Positions 7,527 to 16,931 of a DNA stretch of 64,000 nucleotides are shown piece by piece. A program made the translations under genes and the position numbers. Every line of letters begins with the position of its first letter. Within the stretch, counting starts at the first letter, position 1. The notes beneath the pieces were generated by a model. The model was given only the letters and a program-made list of their open reading frames with translations. It did no database searches and had not been told where the DNA came from. The stretch spans positions 496,001-560,000 of the forward strand of contig MAAO01000006.1 of assembly GCA_002163155.1 (NCBI GenBank). Reading direction: 5' to 3'. The DNA is from Halobacteriovorax marinus. GTDB taxonomy: Bacteria; Bdellovibrionota; Bacteriovoracia; Bacteriovoracales; Bacteriovoracaceae.

Positions 7527-9173
7527 ATGAAAAAACGCCTAGATGTCACCTTACTGCAACTTTTAAAGAATCAATTTATCGAATTTTTCCCATGGTATGT
7601 GGGAGCCTTTATCGCTCTCTATGGAACTCACTATATTCAAAGTGAACTTCCATTTATGGCCAAGGAATTAGCTGACTTTGTTATTAGCGAAAGTCATGAC
7701 TTTAATACGGTCAAGTTCGCCTATCTTGCTATTGGAATTATCTTCTTTAGAACTTCTTCAAGATTACTCTTCTTCTATCCAGCACGGGTTCTACAGAAAT
7801 TTCTGCGAATTGAAGCGATAGAGAGATTAGAAATGGCGAATCCTATTCGTTATAAGAAGTTTTCTGCGGGACAGCTTTTTCAAAGAGTAGGGAATGACTT
7901 GGAAGAAGTGCGCGCTCTCGTGGGCTTTGCTCTTTTACAGGTGGCCAATATTGTTTTTGCCATGAGTGTGCTAATTCCCAAATTATCGAGTTTTAGTCCT
8001 AAGCTACTATTGGCCCTTTCTCCTGTCTTTGTGGCATTTCTCTTATTCACCATCATCGTGAGTAGAAATAAGAAATACTATAGAAAGACACAAGACTTAC
8101 AGGGGGAAGTGCAAAACTTCATAATGGAGTCTTATGCTGGTAAGAAAACAATTAAAAATTACCATGTAGAAAAATCGTTTATTCATCTCTTTGAAAAGCA
8201 CTCTATGTCGGAACTTTTAAATTTCTATAAGGCCGGAAATAATATCGCACTCTCTATTCCTCTTGTTCCTTTCGGAGTAGGGACTTCGCTTCTATGGGGA
8301 GCTCATATTATTAGGGTAGAAGACCTTGGCGCCTCTTCCCTTGTTCTCTTTTCTGGATTTGTTTTCCTATTCTTAGAACCTATGATGTTCCTCTCTTGGA
8401 TCGGTGTGGTTTTTGCGCGGTCTTCTGGAGCCTGGGCGAGAGTTAAGGAACTTATTAATGCTATTAAAGTTGAACACCCAGAAGAAACTGCTCTTTTGAG
8501 TTTAAATAAATCCAATAAAGATCTCTCCTTTGTTTCCAAGTTTTGGGAAAAAGAGATTCAACTAGAAATTGTAGAAGGAAAGTGGAACGTCTTCATTGGC
8601 CAAACCGGTTGCGGTAAGACTGAAGTGATAAAGCAAATTGCTAATATTTTACAATTTAGAAATATCCCTATCTCTTATGTAGCGCAGGATCCATATCTCT
8701 ATAACGACAGCATTAGAAATAATATCTTCCTAGGAACTGAGGTCTCTCGTGAGCGAGAAGATCAGGCCTTTGAACTGTTAAAGCTCTTTGGGCTAGATTA
8801 CTTAGAGTCCAATAGAGAGAAATTACTCGACCTGGAAGTTGGTGAGCACGGAAAGAGACTTTCCGGCGGACAGTGTAAGAGAGTTTGTCTGATTAGAAGT
8901 TTGCTCTCAAGTGGGAAAATCATTATTTGGGATGATCCATTCTCTTCGGTAGACCTCATTTTAGAAAAACAAATTTTTACTAAATTAAAAGAGAGTGAAT
9001 TTGCCAAAGGCAAGACTTTCATTCTTAGTTCTCACCGTCTAACTACGGTGAAGTTATCTGATTACATAATGTACCTAGATAAAGACCAAGGTCTTATTGA
9101 ACAAGGTCAAAAATCTAAATTACTTAATAAAGAGACAAAGACATATGAGTACTTCGAAAATCAAATGGTCTAA
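7527..9173 (+). CDS. ABC exporter half-transporter A (degenerate catalytic position)
   Basis: 548 aa from ATG 7527; an in-frame TTG at 7518 is possible, with AGGA at 7510-7513 lying between spacings. The N-terminal about 310 residues form a type-I exporter membrane domain. The nucleotide-binding domain has Walker A GQTGCGKT (358-365), Q-loop Q387, canonical LSGGQ (445-449), Walker B IIIWD469 and H-loop H503. The catalytic Glu after Walker B is Asp470. Gene B overlaps its 3' end. It supplies the good signature motif to the partner's catalytic site. Substrate unknown (drug, lipid or peptide). Confidence 0.88.
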   Translation: MKKRLDVTLLQLLKNQFIEFFPWYVGAFIALYGTHYIQSELPFMAKELADFVISESHDFNTVKFAYLAIGIIFFRTSSRLLFFYPARVLQKFLRIEAIERLEMANPIRYKKFSAGQLFQRVGNDLEEVRALVGFALLQVANIVFAMSVLIPKLSSFSPKLLLALSPVFVAFLLFTIIVSRNKKYYRKTQDLQGEVQNFIMESYAGKKTIKNYHVEKSFIHLFEKHSMSELLNFYKAGNNIALSIPLVPFGVGTSLLWGAHIIRVEDLGASSLVLFSGFVFLFLEPMMFLSWIGVVFARSSGAWARVKELINAIKVEHPEETALLSLNKSNKDLSFVSKFWEKEIQLEIVEGKWNVFIGQTGCGKTEVIKQIANILQFRNIPISYVAQDPYLYNDSIRNNIFLGTEVSREREDQAFELLKLFGLDYLESNREKLLDLEVGEHGKRLSGGQCKRVCLIRSLLSSGKIIIWDDPFSSVDLILEKQIFTKLKESEFAKGKTFILSSHRLTTVKLSDYIMYLDKDQGLIEQGQKSKLLNKETKTYEYFENQMV

Positions 9174-10917
9174 AATATTCTACTTTGATGGGTCTGGCGC
9201 TATCGCACTCATCATTTTAATTTGCTTATTAGGCTCAGCAACTCTTGGGGCGTTAGTCCCTACACTTATTTCAAAATTGGCACAGAGCTATGATGAAGAG
9301 GTGATTTTCTATGAGAGCATAAAGCAATTGCTTTTTCTCTTTATGGGAGTTTACGTCAATAGATCAATTTATCAATTGGCCGTAAATAAGTATGTGAAGC
9401 TACTAGCGCAAAATGTTAGGAGCTGGTGTTATGAAAAATGGATTTTAAGTTATGAGATCCAAGTAGGGGACACTGGTCACGAAGAGAAATATCCTCAAGG
9501 TGAAATTCTTAGTCGTATAGTCAATGATACAGAGTCACTTCGAGAGTTAGTGACTTCTGGAACTTTTGGAATTTTCATCGATTTATTCTTTGTGATTTCA
9601 TGTATGTTAAGTTTTATTCAAATTAATTCCGTCATTGGTATCTCCCTTGTGGTGGCGCAAGTTTTTGCTGCCGTTGTTCTAGTGTGGGGAAGTAAGTATA
9701 TGAGAACGGTTTTTCTCTCAGTAAGAAAAGCCAGAGGAAATGTCTATCAAACTGTGGCGAACCTAGTTGGTGGAATCTCTGAGACATATTATACAAATCA
9801 CGAGAACTACGCTTCAAAGAAATCAGAAGGTGTCTTTGATGATTACCTAGGCAAAATTTTAAAATCTAATATTTGGGATTCAGGTTATTACTCTGTGGCG
9901 GAATCTCTCTATCCACTGCTCTTAGCTCTTGTGGTTCTCATTTTTCCCTACAGTCATATTACTCAAGGCGCAGTCATTCTTGTGATAGTTGATCTGATTC
10001 AAAGATCAATTGGACCAGTGAAAGATATTGCTGGAAAAATTGCCAATGTGCAAAGAGCTGCCAGTGGAGTTGATAGGATTTCAGAATTTATCACAGACTT
10101 AGATAAGACTATATCTTCTCCAAAGGAATTTACTAAGAGAGAGCATGACTTAGATCAAATGACTGTGGAGATCGAAGAGTTCTCTTATCCTAGAAGGCAT
10201 GAGGCTGAGCCAGGTTTTAGTCTCGAAAATATATCATTCGCCGCTAAAAAAGGTGAACTCATAGGTATTGTAGGAATTTCAGGATGTGGAAAATCTACAC
10301 TTTTGAAAATTCTTAGCGGGAACCTCATCCCACAAAAAGCAGAGATAAAAGTTCTGGGTACGGATGGGGAGAAGGTAATCTTTCCTGGAAGTGACTTTAG
10401 TGATGTCACTAGATATAGAGAATTGGTGGGAATAGTCTCTCAGGATTCGCATATCTTTTCAGAAAGTATTGCTTTTAATATCTGCCTGTGTGAAGAGATT
10501 CCAGCTGACTTTGAAAAATTTTGGATGTGGATTGAGGAGAGGATTCCCTATATTAAAAAGACTTGGGGAGTTAATTCCGCTAGTGTTTTGGATCAGAAAT
10601 CCATTTCTCTTGGTCAAAAACAGCTTCTTTCGGCGATTCGTTCTTGTTATTTAAAAAAACCAATTGTTCTCTTTGATGAGATCTCTTCTGGATTAGACTC
10701 TGCGCTAGAGCTTGCCCTAAGAAAAGTGATTCTCCTGATTCAGGAACACTCTCTAACTTTTATTGTGGCGCATCGCTTGGAAACTGTGATTGATTCTAGT
10801 AAAATCCTTGTTATGAATGAAGGAAAGTTAGTAGATAGTGGACCACACGCAGACTTATTGGAAAGATGTTCAATCTACGGAGAATTTCTGAATGAGTTGA
10901 GCCACGAAGCGAACTAA
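9145..10917 (+). CDS. ABC exporter half-transporter B (degenerate signature)
   Basis: 590 aa from ATG 9145, overlapping gene A by 29 bp; a TTG at 9097 would add 16 residues. Type-I exporter membrane domain, then an NBD with Walker A GISGCGKST (from about 377), signature ISLGQ (487-491) in place of LSGGQ, Walker B with catalytic Glu512, and a VAHR H-loop. Gene A lacks the Glu and gene B lacks the signature. Paired, they give one consensus and one degenerate ATP site, as in heterodimeric exporters of the TM287/288 and BmrCD type. Inner membrane. Confidence 0.88.
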   Translation: MSTSKIKWSKIFYFDGSGAIALIILICLLGSATLGALVPTLISKLAQSYDEEVIFYESIKQLLFLFMGVYVNRSIYQLAVNKYVKLLAQNVRSWCYEKWILSYEIQVGDTGHEEKYPQGEILSRIVNDTESLRELVTSGTFGIFIDLFFVISCMLSFIQINSVIGISLVVAQVFAAVVLVWGSKYMRTVFLSVRKARGNVYQTVANLVGGISETYYTNHENYASKKSEGVFDDYLGKILKSNIWDSGYYSVAESLYPLLLALVVLIFPYSHITQGAVILVIVDLIQRSIGPVKDIAGKIANVQRAASGVDRISEFITDLDKTISSPKEFTKREHDLDQMTVEIEEFSYPRRHEAEPGFSLENISFAAKKGELIGIVGISGCGKSTLLKILSGNLIPQKAEIKVLGTDGEKVIFPGSDFSDVTRYRELVGIVSQDSHIFSESIAFNICLCEEIPADFEKFWMWIEERIPYIKKTWGVNSASVLDQKSISLGQKQLLSAIRSCYLKKPIVLFDEISSGLDSALELALRKVILLIQEHSLTFIVAHRLETVIDSSKILVMNEGKLVDSGPHADLLERCSIYGEFLNELSHEAN

Positions 10918-10981
10918 GGTAGAATACTCAAGTTATTTAAATTTGAAGTTTAAAAATAAATAAGTGCAAGGAGCGCATTCA

Positions 10982-12031
10982 ATGAAAAAAAGTATTTTTT
11001 CAACAACATCACTCATCATCTTGGCGGGAGTTCTTTTCTACTCTTGTAATAAGACGGTAGAATCTAAACCAGCTTTTCTCTTTAAGTCTGCACCTGATCA
11101 AACGGCAGGAGTAAAGGTTGGATCTCAAGTCATTTCAAAAGCTGACCTTTTTAAAGGTATTGAAAGTGAGCTCTATGAAGCAGAGTTAAAAGTTTTTGAA
11201 ATTAAAATGAATAAAATGAAAGCGAAAGTTTTAGAAGTTCTTATGGGACAAGACCCTAAGAAGAAAGGTCTTACAAATGATGAGTACCTTGAAAAACATG
11301 TAACTGCTAATGTTAAAGTGACTTCAAAACAAGTGGCAGCTTTTGTTAAAGAAAGAAAGATTCCAAAAGAACATTTGAATGATCAAATGAAGTCTAGAAT
11401 TAAGCAATACCTTATTATTGAACAGAAGAAGAAGGCGATTGATACTTGGCTTGCTAGTAAAACTAAGTCTACTCCAGTTGAAGTTTACTTCTCTAAACCT
11501 GAAAGACCTGTCTTTAGTGTTGTAGCAGGAGATGCTCCTTTTACAGGTGGCGCAGATGCTAAAGTTGAAGTGATTGAATTTTCTGATTTTCAGTGCCCGT
11601 TTTGTTCTAAAGGCGCAAACATCATGAATGACCTTAAAAAGAAATACGGAAATAAAATCAAGATCGTCTTTAAAAACTTTCCTCTTCCATTTCACAATCA
11701 TGCCAAGAAAGCGGCAGAAGCAGCTCTTTGTGTTCACGAGCAAGACCAGAAGAAATTTTGGGCCATGCATGACGCCATGTTTGCTGATCAAACAAAACTG
11801 GATAGGGAAGGGCTTGTGGCCTCAGCTAAGAAGCTAAAAGTTAAGATGGATCAATTTACTAAATGCCTGGATTCAGATAAGTATGCAGCTAAAGTTGCTG
11901 CAACAATGGAAGAGGGAAAGAAGATTGGTGTTAAATCAACTCCAGCATTCTTCGTGAATGGAAAAATGGTAAACGGAGCTCATCCTATAGAGGTTTTCTC
12001 TGAGTTAATTGATCAAGAATTAGCTAAGTAA
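10982..12031 (+). CDS. DsbA-family thioredoxin-fold lipoprotein with N-terminal chaperone-like region
   Basis: 349 aa from ATG 10982, preceded by AAGGAG; an upstream GTG (10964) is less likely. Lipoprotein signal ending VLFYSC with Cys22 as lipid site. Residues 35-165 are helical and charged, similar in pattern to SurA/PpiC N-terminal regions. Residues 180-349 are a DsbA-like domain with active-site CPFC (205-208) and the cis-Pro loop KSTPAFF. Predicted periplasmic disulfide oxidase or isomerase tethered to a membrane. Follows the ABC exporter genes after about 65 bp and is closed by a terminator. Confidence 0.85.
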   Translation: MKKSIFSTTSLIILAGVLFYSCNKTVESKPAFLFKSAPDQTAGVKVGSQVISKADLFKGIESELYEAELKVFEIKMNKMKAKVLEVLMGQDPKKKGLTNDEYLEKHVTANVKVTSKQVAAFVKERKIPKEHLNDQMKSRIKQYLIIEQKKKAIDTWLASKTKSTPVEVYFSKPERPVFSVVAGDAPFTGGADAKVEVIEFSDFQCPFCSKGANIMNDLKKKYGNKIKIVFKNFPLPFHNHAKKAAEAALCVHEQDQKKFWAMHDAMFADQTKLDREGLVASAKKLKVKMDQFTKCLDSDKYAAKVAATMEEGKKIGVKSTPAFFVNGKMVNGAHPIEVFSELIDQELAK

Positions 12032-12058
12032 TCAAGTATTTACAGATATTTATACAAT

Positions 12059-12091
12059 GGCCTGGAAACTTTTTTCAGGCCTTTTTATTTT
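12059..12091 (+). terminator. Rho-independent terminator
   Basis: GGCCTG stem, 11-nt loop, CAGGCC stem, then TTTTTATTTT. It ends the transcript of the DsbA-like gene. Confidence 0.9.
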
Positions 12092-12154
12092 GTGTAGTCG
12101 TGTATAATAAAAAGGTCACGTATAACGCCAAGACACCAGGAAGGTAGAGGCTAA

Positions 12155-14095
12155 ATGGATATCAACGATTACAGTACAAGACTTTCACAGGCCAGAACAA
12201 ACTACAGAGATGCAGCTGATGATCTTAAGGAGCACTATAGCTCTGAGTTGGAAGACATTGATGACAATAATAAGGTCACTCAGAAAAAGCAACGTGAAAA
12301 CTACGCTACAAGTAAAACTAATTTAGAGGCCGCTGTCGCAGAAACTATTACTGATCAAAGTAAGAAAGTTAAAGTGGCAATACAAGATAGAACTGAGCAG
12401 TTTAGAAATCGATCGGCCGCTCAAGTTGAAAATTTTGAAAACGACAGACAAGAAATAAAGACTAAATTTGATGACCGCTTAACTTATCTTAGAGACTCCT
12501 ATGATAAGGACCTTTCTGCTAGAGAGAGAACTCAAAAGGATCTACTTGAATCGGCTAATGAAAGGTACACTGATAGAACCAAGAGAAATGCTAACCTCTA
12601 TCAAGAAAATGTTAATAAATTAGATCATAGTACTCGCACGGCCATGAAAGAGCAGAAGTTCTCTCATGATATCGAAAAGAGAGTACAAGAAGCCGGTCAC
12701 TCAAACGAAGTTCAAGACTTAGTAAGGACAGGAAACTCTTCAAGAAGTAAAATTATTGATAAACAACATAGAGATCTTCAAGCGCTAAGAGATACTCAGA
12801 CTGATTCGCTAAAACATCTTAAACATCATCAAGAAAAAACAATTGAAAACATCCATAATCAAAAAGGTTTAGAGTCTGATAAAATGGCCTCTAACTTTAG
12901 TGAACTTACAAAAGATATTTCTCTTAGAAATAATAAGAATAATACGAGAATGGCCAAAAATAATAGGGAACAGATCACTTCTCTTGAAAGGCAATACGCT
13001 CAAACGACTTATCAAAATAAGAGAGAGATGGAAGAGAAGCTTAAGGGCGGAAATATTCTGGATAAAGACCAGTTAAAGTCAGCTGAGTTAGGTCAGAAAT
13101 TTGATACAAGAATTAAAAATATTAATGAAAGCATTGACGACATGGTTCATAAGGATCAATTAGATAAAGAAAGAATGTCTTCTGCCTTTCAAGATTCAGT
13201 GAGAGAGAGAAATCTATCACACTCTAAGCATATTGATAAAATTGAAAAAGATGCTAGAGACTTTAAAAATACTACAGTTAAAGATAATAGAGATCGTACT
13301 GATCAAGTTTTAAATAGTTATAGAAAGAGACTCTCTGACGTACAACTTGAGAGTGAGCAAAAGACTATCAAAGATCGCCAGGCTTCAAATCAGCAATTAA
13401 GAACGCAAAGAGAAGAGTTTGGTCGTGTCGTGACTCAATTAAGTGATATGAACCAAGAAGCGGTGACTAAGATTCAAGATGAGCAAGCTGCAGAGAAAAC
13501 AAAGTTCATTCAAAGCTCGAGAATGGCCCATCATAATCAGGTTGAAAACTTAAAAGATGATTTTAATAATCGCATGGCAAATAGAGAAAGTAGTTTAACT
13601 CAAAGATTAGAACAAAAAGATAAAGTGTTTGATAAGACTGTAACTCAACTTGAAGAAAAAATGGTTCGAGTAGAGGGTAAAGCCGCCAAAGAAATCTCGG
13701 CAATGAAACAGATTGAACAAGAGAGAAGATCTGAAGATGGTAGAGAGTTTAAAAGAGAAACTCGCAAAATGACGGATAATTTTACTAAAGAGAAAGTTGC
13801 CATGAAAGATGGTTTTGATAGACGTCTCTCAAATGCGAAACATAAGAGTGATGTAAGGCTTAATGAAACAGTTCAAAAATATGAATCTCAACTTGAAATT
13901 GAGAGAAACGATACGAGAAGACACTTTAAAACAAAAATCAAACAGTTAGAGTCTAATTATCGACGTCTTGCCGATCAGAGTGAGCTTGAAAAAGATCTTA
14001 TTCGCAATCAATTCGAAAGAAGAATCGAAGAGACGAGGCAGAATAATGCGATGCAGTTAGAAGAGATTTCTAGAGAGAAGAACTCTAAGGTCTAA
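12155..14095 (+). CDS. Proline-free coiled-coil protein, paralogue 1
   Basis: 646 aa with no Pro, Cys or Trp and about half charged residues. It is predicted to be continuous alpha-helical coiled coil with no signal peptide or membrane span, hence a cytoplasmic rod or filament. The start has AGGAAGG and AGAGG upstream. It is a paralogue of 41610-43541: same length, similar N-terminus (MDINDYSTRL versus MKIDYSQEL), shared mid-region wording (QDE-A-EKT; KE-A-QI-E) and arginine-rich end. Bdellovibrio has an intermediate-filament-like coiled-coil protein (Ccp); homology to it is not established here. A cytoskeletal or scaffold role is inference. Confidence 0.8.
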   Translation: MDINDYSTRLSQARTNYRDAADDLKEHYSSELEDIDDNNKVTQKKQRENYATSKTNLEAAVAETITDQSKKVKVAIQDRTEQFRNRSAAQVENFENDRQEIKTKFDDRLTYLRDSYDKDLSARERTQKDLLESANERYTDRTKRNANLYQENVNKLDHSTRTAMKEQKFSHDIEKRVQEAGHSNEVQDLVRTGNSSRSKIIDKQHRDLQALRDTQTDSLKHLKHHQEKTIENIHNQKGLESDKMASNFSELTKDISLRNNKNNTRMAKNNREQITSLERQYAQTTYQNKREMEEKLKGGNILDKDQLKSAELGQKFDTRIKNINESIDDMVHKDQLDKERMSSAFQDSVRERNLSHSKHIDKIEKDARDFKNTTVKDNRDRTDQVLNSYRKRLSDVQLESEQKTIKDRQASNQQLRTQREEFGRVVTQLSDMNQEAVTKIQDEQAAEKTKFIQSSRMAHHNQVENLKDDFNNRMANRESSLTQRLEQKDKVFDKTVTQLEEKMVRVEGKAAKEISAMKQIEQERRSEDGREFKRETRKMTDNFTKEKVAMKDGFDRRLSNAKHKSDVRLNETVQKYESQLEIERNDTRRHFKTKIKQLESNYRRLADQSELEKDLIRNQFERRIEETRQNNAMQLEEISREKNSKV

Positions 14096-14167
14096 GTTTC
14101 ACATTGTCGCATCCAAGATAGAAGTGCTATAGTGAAAACTCACTATTTAGACACAGGACGCACTCTC

Positions 14168-15661
14168 ATGAGACGGGCAAAAATCGTGGCCACACTTGGG
14201 CCATCTTCAAATACTATTGAAAAAATCACAGAACTTATTATTGCCGGAATGAATGTCTGCCGAATTAACATGAGTCATGGTACTCATGAATCTCATGGTG
14301 AACTCATAAGTAATATTCGAGTGGCCTCTAAAAAGGCTAACAAAGAAGTGGCCATTCTTGCAGACCTGCAAGGTCCAAAGATTCGTGTTGATAAATTAGC
14401 TGAAAATTTAAATTTAGAAAATGATGAAATCTGGGTCATAGGGCCAACTGATGCCATGGATAAGTATCCTGAGTATAAGGGTAAGTATATTCCTACAATC
14501 TATAAAGATCTTGTTAGTGATTGTTTCGATGGAGCACGTATCCTCTTTGATGATGGATTAATGCTGGCCGAAGCTATCGAGAGAGATAGAGATGTTTATA
14601 AAATTAAAATTAATGTGGGTGGAGTTTTAAAATCAAATAAGGGAATTAATCTTCCTGATTGCGATGTTTCGGCTCCAAGTTTCACTGAGAAAGATCGTGC
14701 CGACTTATTATTTGCTCTCTCGCAAAATGTTGATTACTTAGCACTTTCTTTTGTAAGAAAAAAAGAAGATATTCAAGAAGTGAAGGTTCTTCTTCACGAT
14801 TTAAAAGTGAATATCCCAATTATTTCAAAAATTGAAAAACCTCAGGCCGTTGATAATATCGAAGGTATCTTAGAAGTTACTGACGTCATTATGGTGGCCC
14901 GTGGTGATATGGGTGTAGAAGTAGGAAACCATCTGGTTCCTTCTATCCAAAAGAAATTAATTCGCATGTGTAATGAGAGAGGAATTCCTGTTATTACTGC
15001 GACACAGATGCTTGAGAGTATGACTCATAATCCAAGTCCAACTAGAGCAGAGGCCTCAGATGTGGCCAACGCAATTTGGGATGGGACTGATGCTGTAATG
15101 CTTTCTGGTGAAACAGCTTCTGGGAAATATCCAGTTGAGACTGTTAAAACAATGGTTCAAATTATCGAAACAGCTGAGGAAACACCAAAGGTGAGACCAT
15201 TTCTAAGGAATGTTGACCTCTCAAGTGTTCACGCTTCTGTTATGGTGGCCGCTTCTTTAATTGGTGAGAAAATCTTTGCCAAGAGAATTTTAGCGGTTAC
15301 AGAATCTGGTGTTTCTTGTTTAAAACTTGCTAAATTTAGACCAGATACTCCTTGTCTTGGAGTGACTACTACTGAAGAAACAGCTCGTAAGATGTGTCTT
15401 TACTGGGGAATTGAACCTTTTCTCTTAAATGAATACAAAGAAGATTCATTCAACTTTCAAGAACACGTCATCAACGCAGTAAAGAAATCTCTTGGTCTTG
15501 TTAATGGAGATAAGTTAGTGATTACTAGAGGTGATGGAAAGTTCTTCACTGCAGGTAGTTCTAACTCAGTAAAAGTTGAGATCATTAAAGATACACCCAA
15601 AGTTCTAGGCGGATCTGAAGCATTGGAAGAAGTGTCCGATGGAAAAAAAAAATCCTGCTAG
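14168..15661 (+). CDS. pyk: Pyruvate kinase
   Basis: 497 aa from ATG 14168 (AGGAC 8 nt upstream); an upstream GTG at 14132 lacks a ribosome-binding site. It converts phosphoenolpyruvate and ADP to pyruvate and ATP. Seen: N-terminal RRAKIVATLGPSS, INMSHG, ADLQGPKIR, the FVRKKEDI and SKIEKP catalytic strands, MVARGDMGVEVG, TATQMLESM and the SGETASGKYPVE loop. The C-terminal allosteric domain is present. The last codons (GGA AAA AAA AAA TCC TGC TAG) lie on an A10 tract. One base slipped there joins the frame to a ferredoxin (next entry). Confidence 0.96.
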   Translation: MRRAKIVATLGPSSNTIEKITELIIAGMNVCRINMSHGTHESHGELISNIRVASKKANKEVAILADLQGPKIRVDKLAENLNLENDEIWVIGPTDAMDKYPEYKGKYIPTIYKDLVSDCFDGARILFDDGLMLAEAIERDRDVYKIKINVGGVLKSNKGINLPDCDVSAPSFTEKDRADLLFALSQNVDYLALSFVRKKEDIQEVKVLLHDLKVNIPIISKIEKPQAVDNIEGILEVTDVIMVARGDMGVEVGNHLVPSIQKKLIRMCNERGIPVITATQMLESMTHNPSPTRAEASDVANAIWDGTDAVMLSGETASGKYPVETVKTMVQIIETAEETPKVRPFLRNVDLSSVHASVMVAASLIGEKIFAKRILAVTESGVSCLKLAKFRPDTPCLGVTTTEETARKMCLYWGIEPFLLNEYKEDSFNFQEHVINAVKKSLGLVNGDKLVITRGDGKFFTAGSSNSVKVEIIKDTPKVLGGSEALEEVSDGKKKSC

Positions 15662-15849
15662 ACCATAATATCTGTGCCAGTTGTCAGAGATGTGTGCAAA
15701 TTTGTCCACACAATATCTGGCAAGTGGATATGTCCACCAAAGATACCTTTCTTAATAAAGACAACCTATCGCTATGTAACGTAGATATGGCCTGTGTACA
15801 AGATTGTCCCACAGGTGCTATTGAGATCATTCCAAATTTTAATCCATGA
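15639..15849 (+). CDS. 4Fe-4S ferredoxin, out of frame with its start across an A10 tract
   Basis: The frame from 15643 to TGA 15847-15849 encodes ICASCQRCVQICP and, later, CNVDMACVQDCP. These are CX2CX2CX3CP and CX2DX2CX3CP, i.e. two [4Fe-4S] sites, the second with Asp in one ligand place. No ATG, GTG or TTG exists in that frame after the last stop at 15616. ATG 15639, with GGAAG 9 nt upstream, is followed by GA10; it reads through (69 aa, MEKKILLDHN...) only if the tract is A9. With A11 or a -1 shift, pyruvate kinase would be fused to it. The stop overlaps the queG ATG (ATGA). Slippage, frameshifting or an indel error are all possible. Confidence 0.7.
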
Positions 15850-16874
15850 AAAATCAGCTAATAAGAGAAGTTCTAAACGACTCTTTATTTAAGAAATTCG
15901 ATATTGTGGATTGGGGCTGTACTACAGATCCCCGTCCTGTAACTTGGGAACATTTTTCTGCTTGGGTAGAAAAAGGTCACAATGGAATACTCAAATATCT
16001 TGAGGGTGATAGAAAAGAGAAGAGGGAGAGTATTAAGAATTACTTTCCTGAATTTGAGTCGGCCTTAGTCTTTCAATTCTCCTACGCAGATCAAAAATTT
16101 GCCCTAGATAATTTCTACAACTCAAGTGAGAGTAATGGGCTTAAGGTTGCCGGTTATGTAATGGGCTTTGATGGAGTTGATTACCATCATGTCTTAAAAG
16201 AGAGACTAGATGCCATTGGAAAACTAATCCAAGCCGTTGATCCTGAAGTTGAATATAAAATATCCTTAGATATTCATCCAGTACTAGAAAGAGATCTTGC
16301 TTATAGAGCGGGACTTGGATTTTTTGGTAAAAATAGTATGTTCATTAGTAAGAGCAAGGGAAGCTTTTTCTTATTGGGCTCGCTACTCTTATCAAAAGAC
16401 TATGATTTTGAGTCTAAACCTATTGAGACCGATCATTGTGGCAGCTGCACCAGATGTATTGACGCTTGCCCAACTGTGGCGATTGATCCAAATACTAGAA
16501 CGATTATCTCTGATAAATGTATAAGCACTTATACGATTGAATTATTTAAGGACCTAGGTGAGGCTCCTGTGGGAATGGAGAATTCCGATGGAGAAGTCTT
16601 TGGTTGTGATATTTGCCAGGATGTCTGCCCTTGGAATAAGAGGCTTTTAAGAATAAATAGGGATGTTGATAGAGAAGAGAGCAAGTCAGAGACTTACCAA
16701 TCCATTATGGACTTTTTTCTTAAACGCCCTATTGCTAAAATAATCGAAGATCTTGAAGCTCTCTCTAATCGAAAGTTCCAAAAGTTGTTCTTTGGAACAC
16801 CATTACAAAGAACTGGAAGGGTTGGTCTTCTTAAAAACATACGATTTTTCTCAAATAAGTCAAAAAAATCTTAG
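15846..16874 (+). CDS. queG: Epoxyqueuosine reductase QueG
   Basis: 342 aa. Last step of queuosine synthesis: reduces epoxyqueuosine in tRNA to queuosine using cobalamin and two [4Fe-4S] clusters. Seen: the N-terminal QueG domain with DIHPVLERDLAYRAGLGFFGKN-type wording, then CGSCTRCIDACP and CDICQDVCPWN cluster motifs. Length fits the family. The ATG overlaps the stop of the ferredoxin frame (ATGA), so the two are coupled. A ferredoxin as electron donor to QueG is plausible from context only. Confidence 0.95.
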   Translation: MKNQLIREVLNDSLFKKFDIVDWGCTTDPRPVTWEHFSAWVEKGHNGILKYLEGDRKEKRESIKNYFPEFESALVFQFSYADQKFALDNFYNSSESNGLKVAGYVMGFDGVDYHHVLKERLDAIGKLIQAVDPEVEYKISLDIHPVLERDLAYRAGLGFFGKNSMFISKSKGSFFLLGSLLLSKDYDFESKPIETDHCGSCTRCIDACPTVAIDPNTRTIISDKCISTYTIELFKDLGEAPVGMENSDGEVFGCDICQDVCPWNKRLLRINRDVDREESKSETYQSIMDFFLKRPIAKIIEDLEALSNRKFQKLFFGTPLQRTGRVGLLKNIRFFSNKSKKS

Positions 16875-16931
16875 CTTTAATATTTTCCAATGCAAGTTAT
16901 AATAACTATGTAATCAAATTAAGGAAAATCA

